Shown here one piece after another: positions 32,245-40,574 of a stretch of DNA of 64,000 bases; the stretch's first letter is position 1; each line of letters opens with the position of its first letter. Both the position numbers and the translations under genes were made by a program. The stretch is from DASRJG01 sp964647625 (GTDB lineage Bacteria; Acidobacteriota; Polarisedimenticolia; Polarisedimenticolales; DASRJG01). The stretch covers positions 1 through 64,000 of the forward strand of contig CAZYHZ010000005.1 of the NCBI GenBank assembly GCA_964647625.1, given 5' to 3'. Below the pieces are notes generated by a model. The model searched no databases. It saw nothing but the letters and a program-made list of their open reading frames with translations, and was not told the origin of the DNA.

Positions 32245-33561
32245 TTACGGCCAGGAGATCCTCACGTTGCCGGCCACCTTCGATAGAGAGATCGTCGATG
32301 GTCGCCCCGAGCCGTTGTCGACTTCGTAACAATCGAGCGGGTCCGGCGGGGGGGAGTCGTCGTAGGGAGCGGCGGGGGCCGACGCGATCGCGTTCGCCGG
32401 CGCCGCGAGGGCGGCGGGCGACGCCGCACGGTAGACCGTGAACGGGCCGCCCGCCCCGACCACGTCGGCGTAGGTGGTCCCGACCCGGATCTCGTCGAGG
32501 TCGATGGCTTCGCCCTCGGCGCCGACTTGCACCGTGTCGAACTGGAAGTCCGCGACGATGGTCGGGGGCAGCACGCCGGTGCTTGCCGTCGCAGCCGGCG
32601 CCGCTCCCACGGCGCCGCTCAGGTCGGGATCGATCCAGATCGCGATCTCGTCGAGGCAGGTCGGGTTCGAAGCGGGGCAGCTGCAGGTGCCGGAGCCGCT
32701 GATGCCGGGTGCGCACGTTGCCGTCGCGGGGCTCGCGACATCGAACCGCATGCGTACGACGAACAGATGGGTCGCGCTGTCGAACGGGATCGGTTGCGAC
32801 GCGGCATTCACCGGCTGCCAGGTCGAGCTGCCGGACACACAGCCTCCGGTGGTGCGCGCCGCGATCCACGTGCTCGAGGTGTTGCGATCGCCGAGCTGCA
32901 GGTGCTCGAACGGATGCTTGGGCCCGTCGTTCCCGGAGGCGACGTCGAGATCCCCGATGCCGTCGAACAGATGGATGCCGCCGTTGTTCGAGGTCGCCGA
33001 GGACGTGCACGTCGCGCCGCCGCAGTCCATGGCCGCGAGAAAGCTGAACCAGATCGTCGTTCCGGACTTGCCGAACGTGCCGCGGAGCGCCTGGCCCGGG
33101 CCGTTGGCGTAGCTCGCCGCCAGGGGCTGCGCGGCAACGGTCGTCGTGTCGATCGTGCGGAACGATCGCCAGCCCCCGGAGGGCGCGCTGACGTAGATGA
33201 GCTTGAGCGAGCCGCCGGTCACGGGCAGACCGGGATAGGTGAGTCCCGTCGCCCGCACCGTGTTGTGCTGCGCGTTCAGCGCGCTCGTCGTCCACCCGTC
33301 GCCCGAGTGGCCGCGGGTCACCCGGGTGTCCGAAGGGACCTCCGGGCAAGTGCATGCGGAGTTGTCGCAACCGGTGTCGTTCCCGCCCGACCCGAGCGTC
33401 CGGAAGCCTGTGTCCCAGCCGGTGCCGCCATTTCGCGTGTCGATCGCGCCGGCCGGGTACGCGAACCCTTCGTAAGCGATCAAGTCCGCGCGCGCCGGAC
33501 GGGACGTCAACAAAACGACGCACGCGGCAAGCAAGAACAGGCGTCGAACCACACTCGACAT
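32245..33561 (-). CDS. Large secreted Cys-containing protein, C-terminal module apparently truncated
   Basis: 438 aa from ATG 33561 (GGAGG 9 nt upstream). Signal peptide ends near ARADLIAYEGFAYPAG, and the mature protein is beta-rich with concanavalin/laminin-G-like features: an IAYEGFAYPAG opening, TIWFSFLAAMDCGGATC, THLFVVRMRFDV and a CTCPEVPSD / CSCPASNPTC pair of Cys motifs. It resembles secreted proteins that open with an AYEGF-YP-G motif. The end, DCYEVDNGSGRPSTISLSKV followed by AGNVRISWP, is the first strand of the same C-terminal module seen in the remnant at 13712-13960, but the stop comes there and downstream sequence does not continue the module. Function unknown. Confidence 0.7.
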   Translation of the reverse strand: MSSVVRRLFLLAACVVLLTSRPARADLIAYEGFAYPAGAIDTRNGGTGWDTGFRTLGSGGNDTGCDNSACTCPEVPSDTRVTRGHSGDGWTTSALNAQHNTVRATGLTYPGLPVTGGSLKLIYVSAPSGGWRSFRTIDTTTVAAQPLAASYANGPGQALRGTFGKSGTTIWFSFLAAMDCGGATCTSSATSNNGGIHLFDGIGDLDVASGNDGPKHPFEHLQLGDRNTSSTWIAARTTGGCVSGSSTWQPVNAASQPIPFDSATHLFVVRMRFDVASPATATCAPGISGSGTCSCPASNPTCLDEIAIWIDPDLSGAVGAAPAATASTGVLPPTIVADFQFDTVQVGAEGEAIDLDEIRVGTTYADVVGAGGPFTVYRAASPAALAAPANAIASAPAAPYDDSPPPDPLDCYEVDNGSGRPSTISLSKVAGNVRISWP

Positions 33562-33681
33562 GGCCGGCGTCCTCCGCAAATACCAGGAAATTTAGGACGC
33601 GCCGGATCGACAGCAAGGACCGCGCAAATAGGCCGCCGAACGGGCCGATTTGTGGAGGATGATGGCCGGGGAGGGCCGCCC

Positions 33682-34815
33682 ATGTCGACACCGATCTCAC
33701 GCCGCGCCTTCACGGGAACTCTGGGTTTCGCCGCGGGTGCGGCGTGGCTCGACGTGTCGCTCGCGCGCGCGGCCGCGGCGAGCGATCGCGCTCCCGGCAA
33801 GCCGGGGCCGATTCTGCTCAACTCGAACGAGAACCCCTACGGTCCCTCGCCGAAGGCGCTTGCGGCGCTCGTCGCGGCAAACCCCGTCGCCAACCGATAT
33901 CCGGACGGTGCCGAGGATGGGATGCGGGCGGCGATCGCGAAGCACCACGGCGTTGCGGAGGAACAGGTCGTTCTCGGTTGCGGCTCGTCCGAGATCCTCC
34001 AGATGGCCGATCTGGCATTCACGGGCCCCGGCCGGAAAGCCGTGGCCGCGGAGCCGACCTTCGAGGCGGTCCTGCATTACGCGAAGGTGCTCCGCGCCGA
34101 GCCGGTGACGGTGGCGCTCACTCCGGATCATCGTCACGACGTCGGGAAGATGGCGGATGCGTGCAAGACGGACGTGGGTCTCGCGTACGTTTGCAATCCG
34201 AACAACCCCACCGGGACGATCGTTTCGGGCGACGAGCTTCGCCGCTTCGTCTCGTCGGTTCCCCCGGCGACGACGATTCTCGTCGACGAGGCCTACTTTC
34301 ATTTCGTGGAGGATCCGTCGTACCGGAGCGCGCTCGACCTGATCGCAAAGCACCCGAACGTCGTGGTGGCGCGGACCTTCTCCAAGATCTATGGAATGGC
34401 GGGCCTTCGCCTGGGCTATGCCGTCGGATCGAAGGAGCGGATCGACGAGATGGCGAAGTATGCGACGTTCTCGAACGCGAATGCCGCCGTCCTGGCGGCG
34501 GCGCTGGCGAGCTTGAACGACCCCGACCTCGTGCCCCGGCAGCGCACGCTTCTCAACGATTCGCGACGCTGGCTGGTCGCCGAGATGACGCGGCAGGGAC
34601 GGAAGACGATCCCCTCGCACACGAACTTCGTGATGATCGACGTCGGCGGCGACGTGAAGCCCGTGATCCAGGCGTTCCGCGACAGGAACATCTTGGTCGG
34701 CAGGAAGTTCCCGTCGCTTTCGACCTGGCTCCGCGTCACCATCGGAAAGCCCGACGAGGTCAAATCGTTCGCGGCGGCGCTTCAGGAGATCGTTCCGGCC
34801 AAAGCGGCGGCCTAA
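33682..34815 (+). CDS. Tat-exported HisC-like PLP aminotransferase
   Basis: 377 aa from ATG 33682 with GGAGGG 6 nt upstream. A twin-arginine signal (SRRAFTGTLGFAAGAAW, cleavage near ARA-AAA) precedes a fold-type I aminotransferase of the histidinol-phosphate aminotransferase family: LNSNENPYGPSPKAL, the CNPNNPTGTIV loop, LVDEAYFHF, the PLP lysine in FSKIYGMAGLRLGY (near 233) and the substrate arginine in WLRVTIGKPDE. Cytosolic HisC has no signal, so this copy works outside the cytoplasm or folds with PLP before export. There are no his genes around it, so a role in histidine synthesis is unlikely. The substrate could be an aromatic or other amino acid. Confidence 0.82.
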   Translation: MSTPISRRAFTGTLGFAAGAAWLDVSLARAAAASDRAPGKPGPILLNSNENPYGPSPKALAALVAANPVANRYPDGAEDGMRAAIAKHHGVAEEQVVLGCGSSEILQMADLAFTGPGRKAVAAEPTFEAVLHYAKVLRAEPVTVALTPDHRHDVGKMADACKTDVGLAYVCNPNNPTGTIVSGDELRRFVSSVPPATTILVDEAYFHFVEDPSYRSALDLIAKHPNVVVARTFSKIYGMAGLRLGYAVGSKERIDEMAKYATFSNANAAVLAAALASLNDPDLVPRQRTLLNDSRRWLVAEMTRQGRKTIPSHTNFVMIDVGGDVKPVIQAFRDRNILVGRKFPSLSTWLRVTIGKPDEVKSFAAALQEIVPAKAAA

Positions 34816-34836
34816 GCGGCGGCCGGTTCGACTGCA

Positions 34837-36561
34837 CTACGGCGCGGCCGGCCCCCGAACCGCGAAACTCACGAGCTCGGTGTCCTCGAACACCGGCGGC
34901 CCGAACCGGTCGCGAAGCTCCGCGCTGAACAGATCCACGGAGGAGAAGCGCACCGGGACCGTGTCCATGCTGCCGTCCTCGAGCGTGCGCGTGCCCACCA
35001 CGAATTTGTGCAGGACGACGATTCCGGCTCCGCTCGAGGCAAGCTCGTCGAGGTGGGTCAGATCGACCATGTTCCGGAAGGCGGTTCGCCGGTCGTGCGG
35101 CACGCGGTCGAGAATGTCGTCGACGTCGAGCATGTTGAGAGCGGCCTTCGGATGCCTCGGGTCGAAGAAGATTTGCCGCTCCCCGGTGCGCAACGGGTCG
35201 CTGCAATACCCGGCGAAGACGCGTTTTCCGTGGACGTGCTGGTAGAAGTAAAACAGATCGTTGTAGTTGCAGACGTCGAACGGATACTCGACGATCGCCG
35301 TCACGTCGGGCCGGCCCGCGAGCCAGCGATAAAACGGCGAGATCTGATCCTGGCGCAGCGAGAACGCCGGGTAAAGGTGCCGCGCGTCGGAGCGCTCCCA
35401 GCCGACCGGCTCGTACGATCCTTGGAACGCCGTGTGACCCATGAAGTCGTTGGGCCCGCGCTGGAGGGCCGGAAGCGGGCCCGCGAGGAACAACCCTCCC
35501 GCGAGGGCCGCCGCCAGCGCGGCGGTCGTGGGCTCGTGCGCTTGGGGCCGCTTCGCGGTGAGCCTCGCGGCGACGCCGTCGAGCCCCACCGCGACGCACA
35601 GCAGCACGATCGGCACGGCGACGATCATGTAGCGAAGCATGACGAGCCCCGTTCCGATCCCTTCCGGCCGGGAGACCAGAAACAGGGCGATCGACGACGC
35701 CGGGACGGCGAGCACCATCCCACCCAGGAGCGGCTCGCTCCGATACAGCCGGACGAAGCCCCAAAGGGCCAGAAGGAAGACGGCGAGCACGAAAGGAACG
35801 ACCGCGGTGCCGGCGAGCAGCGTCAACATCGTCCCGATCCCTTGCGCGGTCGGCGTTCCGCGCATCCACGGAAGCCTCGCGCTGCTGAACAGCGACGGCA
35901 CGATCAAGGGAAGCGACACGACGGAGAGGATGAGCCCGACGGAAACCAGCGCCCGGATCGTCACCGCGGTGCGCCGTCTGGAGACCGCGCCGACCGCGAG
36001 CGGAGCGAAGACGGCGACGATCGTGCTCAGGTGCACGTAGATCGCGAGCGTCGCGACGACAACCGCGATCACGCCGTCCCTCGTGCGCCCCGACGTCATC
36101 CACCGGTGAATCAGCAGCACGGATGCAAAGCCCAGGAGGGCCGCGGCGCTGTACGCGCGAGCGAACCTCGAGTAGAAGACGAGGAACGGCGCGATGGAGA
36201 GGAGGACGGCGAACGTGACCGCGACGCGGTCGCCCAGATTCCGCCGGACCATCCACGGCAGCAGCGCGATGGTCGCGATTCCGGCCACGATCGACGGCAA
36301 CCGCAGCGTCCATTCCGACCAGTGGGCGCCGTGATAAAGCCACCAGTTGTACAGATTGAACGGCACGCTCGAGTTGTTTCGCGGATTCAGGTTGGTGAGG
36401 ACGTCCCAGGCGCTCCGGCGGATCACCTGATTGACACTGTGCCACTCGTCATCGAGAAAGACTTGCGAGGCGAGGAGATGTAACCGGAGGGTGCACCCCG
36501 CCGCGAGGGCCCCCAGGAACAGGACGATCGACGTCACGCGCCAAGCGCGAGGGCGGGCCAC
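34837..36561 (-). CDS. GT-C membrane glycosyltransferase (PMT/ArnT-like)
   Basis: 574 aa from GTG 36561, 12 bp behind the preceding stop; a CTG overlapping that stop is a less likely start. The first helix is VTSIVLFLGALAAG. The luminal loop has the catalytic-type acidic motif FLDDEWHSVNQVI (residues about 35-47), followed by 11-12 helices, including LPSIVAGIATIALLPWMV and RFARAYSAAALLGF. A 140-residue soluble C-terminal domain follows (FDVCNYNDLFYFYQHVHGKR). This matches polyprenyl-phosphate-dependent glycosyltransferases; sugar and acceptor are unknown. It shares strand and spacing with the two transglutaminase-like genes upstream and is probably transcribed with them. Confidence 0.8.
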   Translation of the reverse strand: MARPRAWRVTSIVLFLGALAAGCTLRLHLLASQVFLDDEWHSVNQVIRRSAWDVLTNLNPRNNSSVPFNLYNWWLYHGAHWSEWTLRLPSIVAGIATIALLPWMVRRNLGDRVAVTFAVLLSIAPFLVFYSRFARAYSAAALLGFASVLLIHRWMTSGRTRDGVIAVVVATLAIYVHLSTIVAVFAPLAVGAVSRRRTAVTIRALVSVGLILSVVSLPLIVPSLFSSARLPWMRGTPTAQGIGTMLTLLAGTAVVPFVLAVFLLALWGFVRLYRSEPLLGGMVLAVPASSIALFLVSRPEGIGTGLVMLRYMIVAVPIVLLCVAVGLDGVAARLTAKRPQAHEPTTAALAAALAGGLFLAGPLPALQRGPNDFMGHTAFQGSYEPVGWERSDARHLYPAFSLRQDQISPFYRWLAGRPDVTAIVEYPFDVCNYNDLFYFYQHVHGKRVFAGYCSDPLRTGERQIFFDPRHPKAALNMLDVDDILDRVPHDRRTAFRNMVDLTHLDELASSGAGIVVLHKFVVGTRTLEDGSMDTVPVRFSSVDLFSAELRDRFGPPVFEDTELVSFAVRGPAAP

Positions 36562-36572
36562 GTCACGGCGAT

Positions 36573-38546
36573 TCAGTGGGCCGCCTTCGCCGCGATCGCG
36601 ATCCCCGTCTCCGAGGCCTTTCCGGCCGTGTTCCAGAACTTCTTCAGGTCGGCGAACGTGGCCGGCTCGAAGTGGGTGCGAAGCATGTCGGCGCCCCACG
36701 AGCCGAGGATCGTGCCGCCTTCGACCCGGTACGTGCGCGAGACCGCCCAAGTGGAACCGGATTCTCTGAGCTCCGAGGGCGGCGAGAAACCGGGCGGGGC
36801 ACCCGCGAACGAAAGCTCGTATCGAAGCTGCATGGGATAGGGGAACTGCACCGCGCCCTTGCGCTTCGCGAGGGGCACGCGCGAAATCTCCAGCGGGGCG
36901 ATCGCGAAAGGCCAGTACGTGTCGTCCTGAAGCGCCGGCGCCCCGGTGGGGATCTCGAGAGCGACGGTGTAGAGGAATGCCCCGTCCGCCTCCTCGGGAT
37001 TCACCTTGTAGTCCTTGACCTGGGCTCCCGGCCACGCGCGACGCAGCGCGTCTTCCACCGATTCGCGGCGATCCTTGAACGAGCTCGCATGGGCGAGGCG
37101 CGCCTCCTCCGCGGGGCCTCCGTACAGGCGCGTGGTGAGGTCGACCGAGACCGAGCGGTCCTCCCGTGCCGTGGCCTTAGCCGCGATGGCGACGCGGTGC
37201 CACTTGGCGTCGGGCTCGGGCAGATTGATGAGCACGCCGCGTCCTTCGACCACTGCCACGGCCGACTTGCCCGCGAGCTCCGGGGGGAGAGAGCCCGGCC
37301 ATGCGCGTTCGTCGGTCGGGTCGACCACGAGAAGGGTCCCGGCGGCGCCCGCGTCGACACGAGATGATGCGGCTTCGTCGGGAAACGGCGCGTCCTTGGG
37401 CCAGACGACGCCGACGACGACATGGTCGAACGAGCCGGGGGTCGGAACGTCGGGGGCGACGGTGTAAGGGCTCGTCGCGTTGATGAGGACCGGGCAAGAC
37501 TGGAATCCCGCCGTGGTGAGGCACGCGCGAAGCAGAGCCGCTTTGTCCTTGCAGTCCCCGTGGCCGTCCGCGAGGACCGCGGACGCAACGTGCGGCTGGT
37601 AGCCGCCGATTCCCAGCTCTCGTGCGACGTAGCGGACTCGATCGCGCACGAGGAGCGTCGCCGCGCGAATCTTGTCGAGCGGCGCGGGCCCCGCTTTCTC
37701 GAGCGCCTTGCCGACCGCGGCACTGATCTCGGGCGTCGGTGCGGCGCGTCCGTTGTCGAGCTCGGCGTACCATCGACCCAGGGCATCCCAATCCGCGAGC
37801 GCCGGAGTTGTCGTCGCGAGACCGGCAGGCGGCTGTGGCGCGAGCACGAGATGCGGCGCGACGATGCCGGGATCTTCATCCAGAGGCTCTTCATGGAGCG
37901 GCGTGAGATCCCGGCGCTCGAAGACCCAGGTCGTCCCGTCGTGGGTTGGCTCCGGGCCGTCCCCCGGGAGCCAGCGGTACTTGAGGCTCCAGCCCGGCGG
38001 CAGCTCCACCGAGACGCGCTGGACGTCAATGGGAACGCCGTCGAAAAACGTCTCGACGGACGTCAACGTGTACGGGTGCCGCTCGGCCTGGAAATCGTAA
38101 ACGAGGAGGCTGCCCTTCTTGACGTCTTCGAGCGCGACGGCGCGCGCCTTGGCGTCCGTCAAGAACTCGTCGGAGACGTTGATGTCGATCCCGCCCCCGA
38201 AGTTGCGGTGCGCGGACTCTCCGGGGGCCAGCTGCCAGCCCTTCGACTTCCTGACCTTTGTCGTGTCGTCGAAGGCGAAGAAGCCGACCTTCACGGAATC
38301 TCCGCGAGCGCTGAGCACCTGCGACACCTGACGCTTCTCGATCTGCCAGGTGCCTCCTCCCGTTTCCACGACGATCCGTGTCTCGTTGAGCAGCGTACGT
38401 TCGGGCCAATCGGGCACGCCCTCCGGAACCGGCGGGGCGGTTTCGATGACCGGCTTGGCCCAATCGGGCACACCCGCCTTCGCGGTCCCCGCGAGAGACG
38501 CGAGCGCGACGATCGCGACGCCGCGCGCACGCGAGCGGAGCCTCAT
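36573..38546 (-). CDS. Exported DUF3857 plus transglutaminase-like protein, catalytic triad present
   Basis: 657 aa from ATG 38546, whose ATGA overlaps the stop of the upstream paralogue. Signal peptide VAIVALASLAGTAKA. DUF3857 beta domain (about 45-280), then a transglutaminase-like core: GGYQPHVASAVLADGHGDCK (catalytic Cys), SFDHVVVGVVWP (His) and LLVVDPTDERAWPG (Asp). The C-terminal third is a beta-rich domain (YPMQLRYELSFAGAPPGFSP). Proteins of this layout are periplasmic or outer-membrane-facing cysteine proteases or amidases of unknown substrate. Coupled translation with a catalytically dead-looking homologue suggests the two form a heteromer. Confidence 0.83.
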   Translation of the reverse strand: MRLRSRARGVAIVALASLAGTAKAGVPDWAKPVIETAPPVPEGVPDWPERTLLNETRIVVETGGGTWQIEKRQVSQVLSARGDSVKVGFFAFDDTTKVRKSKGWQLAPGESAHRNFGGGIDINVSDEFLTDAKARAVALEDVKKGSLLVYDFQAERHPYTLTSVETFFDGVPIDVQRVSVELPPGWSLKYRWLPGDGPEPTHDGTTWVFERRDLTPLHEEPLDEDPGIVAPHLVLAPQPPAGLATTTPALADWDALGRWYAELDNGRAAPTPEISAAVGKALEKAGPAPLDKIRAATLLVRDRVRYVARELGIGGYQPHVASAVLADGHGDCKDKAALLRACLTTAGFQSCPVLINATSPYTVAPDVPTPGSFDHVVVGVVWPKDAPFPDEAASSRVDAGAAGTLLVVDPTDERAWPGSLPPELAGKSAVAVVEGRGVLINLPEPDAKWHRVAIAAKATAREDRSVSVDLTTRLYGGPAEEARLAHASSFKDRRESVEDALRRAWPGAQVKDYKVNPEEADGAFLYTVALEIPTGAPALQDDTYWPFAIAPLEISRVPLAKRKGAVQFPYPMQLRYELSFAGAPPGFSPPSELRESGSTWAVSRTYRVEGGTILGSWGADMLRTHFEPATFADLKKFWNTAGKASETGIAIAAKAAH

Positions 38547-40507
38547 GGCGTGCCGGCCGCGCGCTCGAACGTGACCGCCGTGCGGTCCGCGTTGTGCACG
38601 TCCTCGAGGAATTTCCGCAGCGCAGGGTATTCCTCCGGCTTCACCACGAGCGCGATCAGCGCGAACGCGCGATCGACGTGGAACCCGGCGTCCGTGGCCT
38701 TGACGTCGAGCATGTAGCGGCCGTACGGGGACTTGAGCTCGACCGGCGCGGCCGGAGGCTTCGGCTTGAACCCGTGCGGCGCGCCGACGTCGATCGACAG
38801 CACGTCCACTTTCGGGTAGTCGAACAGCACCGCCTGTGTTCGCGAGGACGCGGTCAGCTCGGGGATCTGCGGCGACCAAGGCCCGGCGATCCGGTACGAG
38901 TACGAGCGGGTGCTCTCGTCGATGCTGATGTCCGAATCCTCGAGGTTGCAGACGATCTTGTACGCCGCCCCATGCTCGTCGAGGCCGGGCAGCTCCGCCG
39001 AGGTCACCTCGGCCGTCGACGAGGACCCGCAGATCCGGTCGAGCGTCTCCTTCCGTTTTCGAGGATCCAGTCGACGCAGCCAGCGGCGGTAATCATCGCC
39101 GTACGCCCCGCTCGCCGTCGTGTCCCACTTCGCCGTCAGGGTCTGGTTGTCCTCGGAGAACGCGAGCGTCAGGTGGGTGTCGGAGCGATTCGCTTTCGGC
39201 GAAGACGCGGGAATGAGCACGTTCGTCGCGCCCTTGGGTCCGCACATCAGCGCCGTGGCGCCGGTGGCGCGCCAGGGAATTTCTCCGTAAGGAAGCTCGG
39301 AGCCCGCATCAACGAACGTAAGTTGATCGTCCGATTGCCCCGGCATCCGCACGGCGACGACGGTGTATGCGAATTGGTCCATCGACTTCCAGGGCTTGAG
39401 CCAGAACCGGTCGGATCGATCGACGGCGTAGACCAGATTCGCTTCCGCGCCGAGCGCGCGCGCCATTCCTGCGAACACGTAATCGAGCTGCCGCGGCGTG
39501 GCCTCCCCGGACTTCAGGACGGCGGCCGCGTTGTACGCGACCTTCTTGTCGTCCTTGTCGGTGTCCGCTTCCGCCTCCTCGGCGCTGGCCATGTTCGTGT
39601 TCTTGAGGTTCTTCCCGATCCATGCGTAGGCCGCGCGAAGACGGTCGTCCGTCGAGGCGTCGGCGGGAACCGGGAGCGACTGGACGACCGCCCGGAGGGC
39701 GTTACCGCTGACGAACGACTTCATCCGTCCCTCGGCCGCCTTGGCCTCGGAGTTCCAGAATTCCTCCACCTTCTCGTTGTGCTCGGTGTAATAGAACACC
39801 GCCGACGCCCGAGACTCGTCTTTCGGAGGAGCCTGCGGCTCTTCCGGAACGGGTGCGAGATTCGTTGCGGCGACCAGAACGGATTTGCGATCCGTGGTGC
39901 CCTTGATCGGAAGCCCTTCGGCTCTCGCCAGCACGTAGGATGCGGGGAGCGCGCGGCTGGGGATCCAGCGGTACTGAAACGAGCGCACCGGCCAGTCCCG
40001 CTGGAGGAACACGCGCTCGGAGTCGAAGACGTACTCCGATTGCACGACGTAGCCGAAGTCGATGACGCACCCCGGCCCGACGCCGGGGAGCGCCCCTCGC
40101 AGCTCTTGAGTCTTGCCCCACCTGGTCTTCTCGAGAACCTGTGTCGTGAGCGCGCCTTCCGCAAGCTCTTGCGTATGGTCCGGGCAGATCGTGCGCCCCC
40201 ACCATTTCTTGAGATCCTGCGGTCCGCGCTCGACCGGAATCGCGATGTCGCCGAGGCTTCGCGCCTCGTTCGAAAGCACCTTCGCGCGCAGATGGAACGT
40301 CGTCCGGGAGGTCATCCCGTAGTCGTCGTCGCGCTCGGTTTCCTCGACGAGGATCACGCCGTGCTGGATCCCGTTGGCCGGATCGGCGACGATCGCCTTC
40401 TCCGCCTCCGACATCTCGGACGGCCCCGGCTGAATCGTGATCTCCGTCGTCTCCGCAAACGCCGCGATGGACGCGCCGAACATCACCCCCGCGACCCAAG
40501 CTCGCAT
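38543..40507 (-). CDS. Exported DUF3857/transglutaminase-like protein lacking the catalytic Cys
   Basis: 654 aa, GGGGGAGG 4 nt ahead of the ATG. Signal peptide MRAWVAGVMFGASIAAFAET. The DUF3857 part (about 30-260) contains TSRTTFHLRAKVLSNEARSL and FGYVVQSEYVFDSERVF. The transglutaminase-like core follows (YAWIGKNLKNTN, then AAAVLKSGEATPRQLDYVFA), where the segment GDCKDKA of active homologues reads GEATPRQLD, so the nucleophile is missing; the later FAYTVVAVRMPG lacks the expected His and FVDAGSELPYGEIPW still aligns with the Asp strand. I infer a non-catalytic binding subunit. It overlaps the active paralogue by four bases. A perfect TATAAT lies 42-47 bp upstream. Confidence 0.8.
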   Translation of the reverse strand: MRAWVAGVMFGASIAAFAETTEITIQPGPSEMSEAEKAIVADPANGIQHGVILVEETERDDDYGMTSRTTFHLRAKVLSNEARSLGDIAIPVERGPQDLKKWWGRTICPDHTQELAEGALTTQVLEKTRWGKTQELRGALPGVGPGCVIDFGYVVQSEYVFDSERVFLQRDWPVRSFQYRWIPSRALPASYVLARAEGLPIKGTTDRKSVLVAATNLAPVPEEPQAPPKDESRASAVFYYTEHNEKVEEFWNSEAKAAEGRMKSFVSGNALRAVVQSLPVPADASTDDRLRAAYAWIGKNLKNTNMASAEEAEADTDKDDKKVAYNAAAVLKSGEATPRQLDYVFAGMARALGAEANLVYAVDRSDRFWLKPWKSMDQFAYTVVAVRMPGQSDDQLTFVDAGSELPYGEIPWRATGATALMCGPKGATNVLIPASSPKANRSDTHLTLAFSEDNQTLTAKWDTTASGAYGDDYRRWLRRLDPRKRKETLDRICGSSSTAEVTSAELPGLDEHGAAYKIVCNLEDSDISIDESTRSYSYRIAGPWSPQIPELTASSRTQAVLFDYPKVDVLSIDVGAPHGFKPKPPAAPVELKSPYGRYMLDVKATDAGFHVDRAFALIALVVKPEEYPALRKFLEDVHNADRTAVTFERAAGTP

Positions 40508-40548
40508 GCCGCCTCCCCCGCCGAAAAGCCGCTCGATAATTAGAACGG

Positions 40549-40554
40549 ATTATA
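40549..40554 (-). promoter_or_regulatory. -10 element for the transglutaminase-like operon
   Basis: Minus strand TATAAT, a perfect -10, would start transcription near 40542 and give a leader of about 35 nt including the ribosome site. No convincing -35 (CACGCG at 17-nt spacing), so an activator may be required. It is back-to-back with the TAGAAT element of the divergent gene. Confidence 0.5.
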
Positions 40555-40562
40555 GGGCACGG

Positions 40563-40568
40563 TAGAAT
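40563..40568 (+). promoter_or_regulatory. -10 element placing the start codon at the transcript 5' end
   Basis: TAGAAT followed by exactly 6 nt and then the GTG start at 40575. With the usual 6-7 nt between -10 and transcript start, the mRNA would be leaderless; no Shine-Dalgarno is present. A poor -35 (TTAGAA) lies 17 bp upstream. The same arrangement recurs at 42731. Confidence 0.45.
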
Positions 40569-40574
40569 CCGCGC

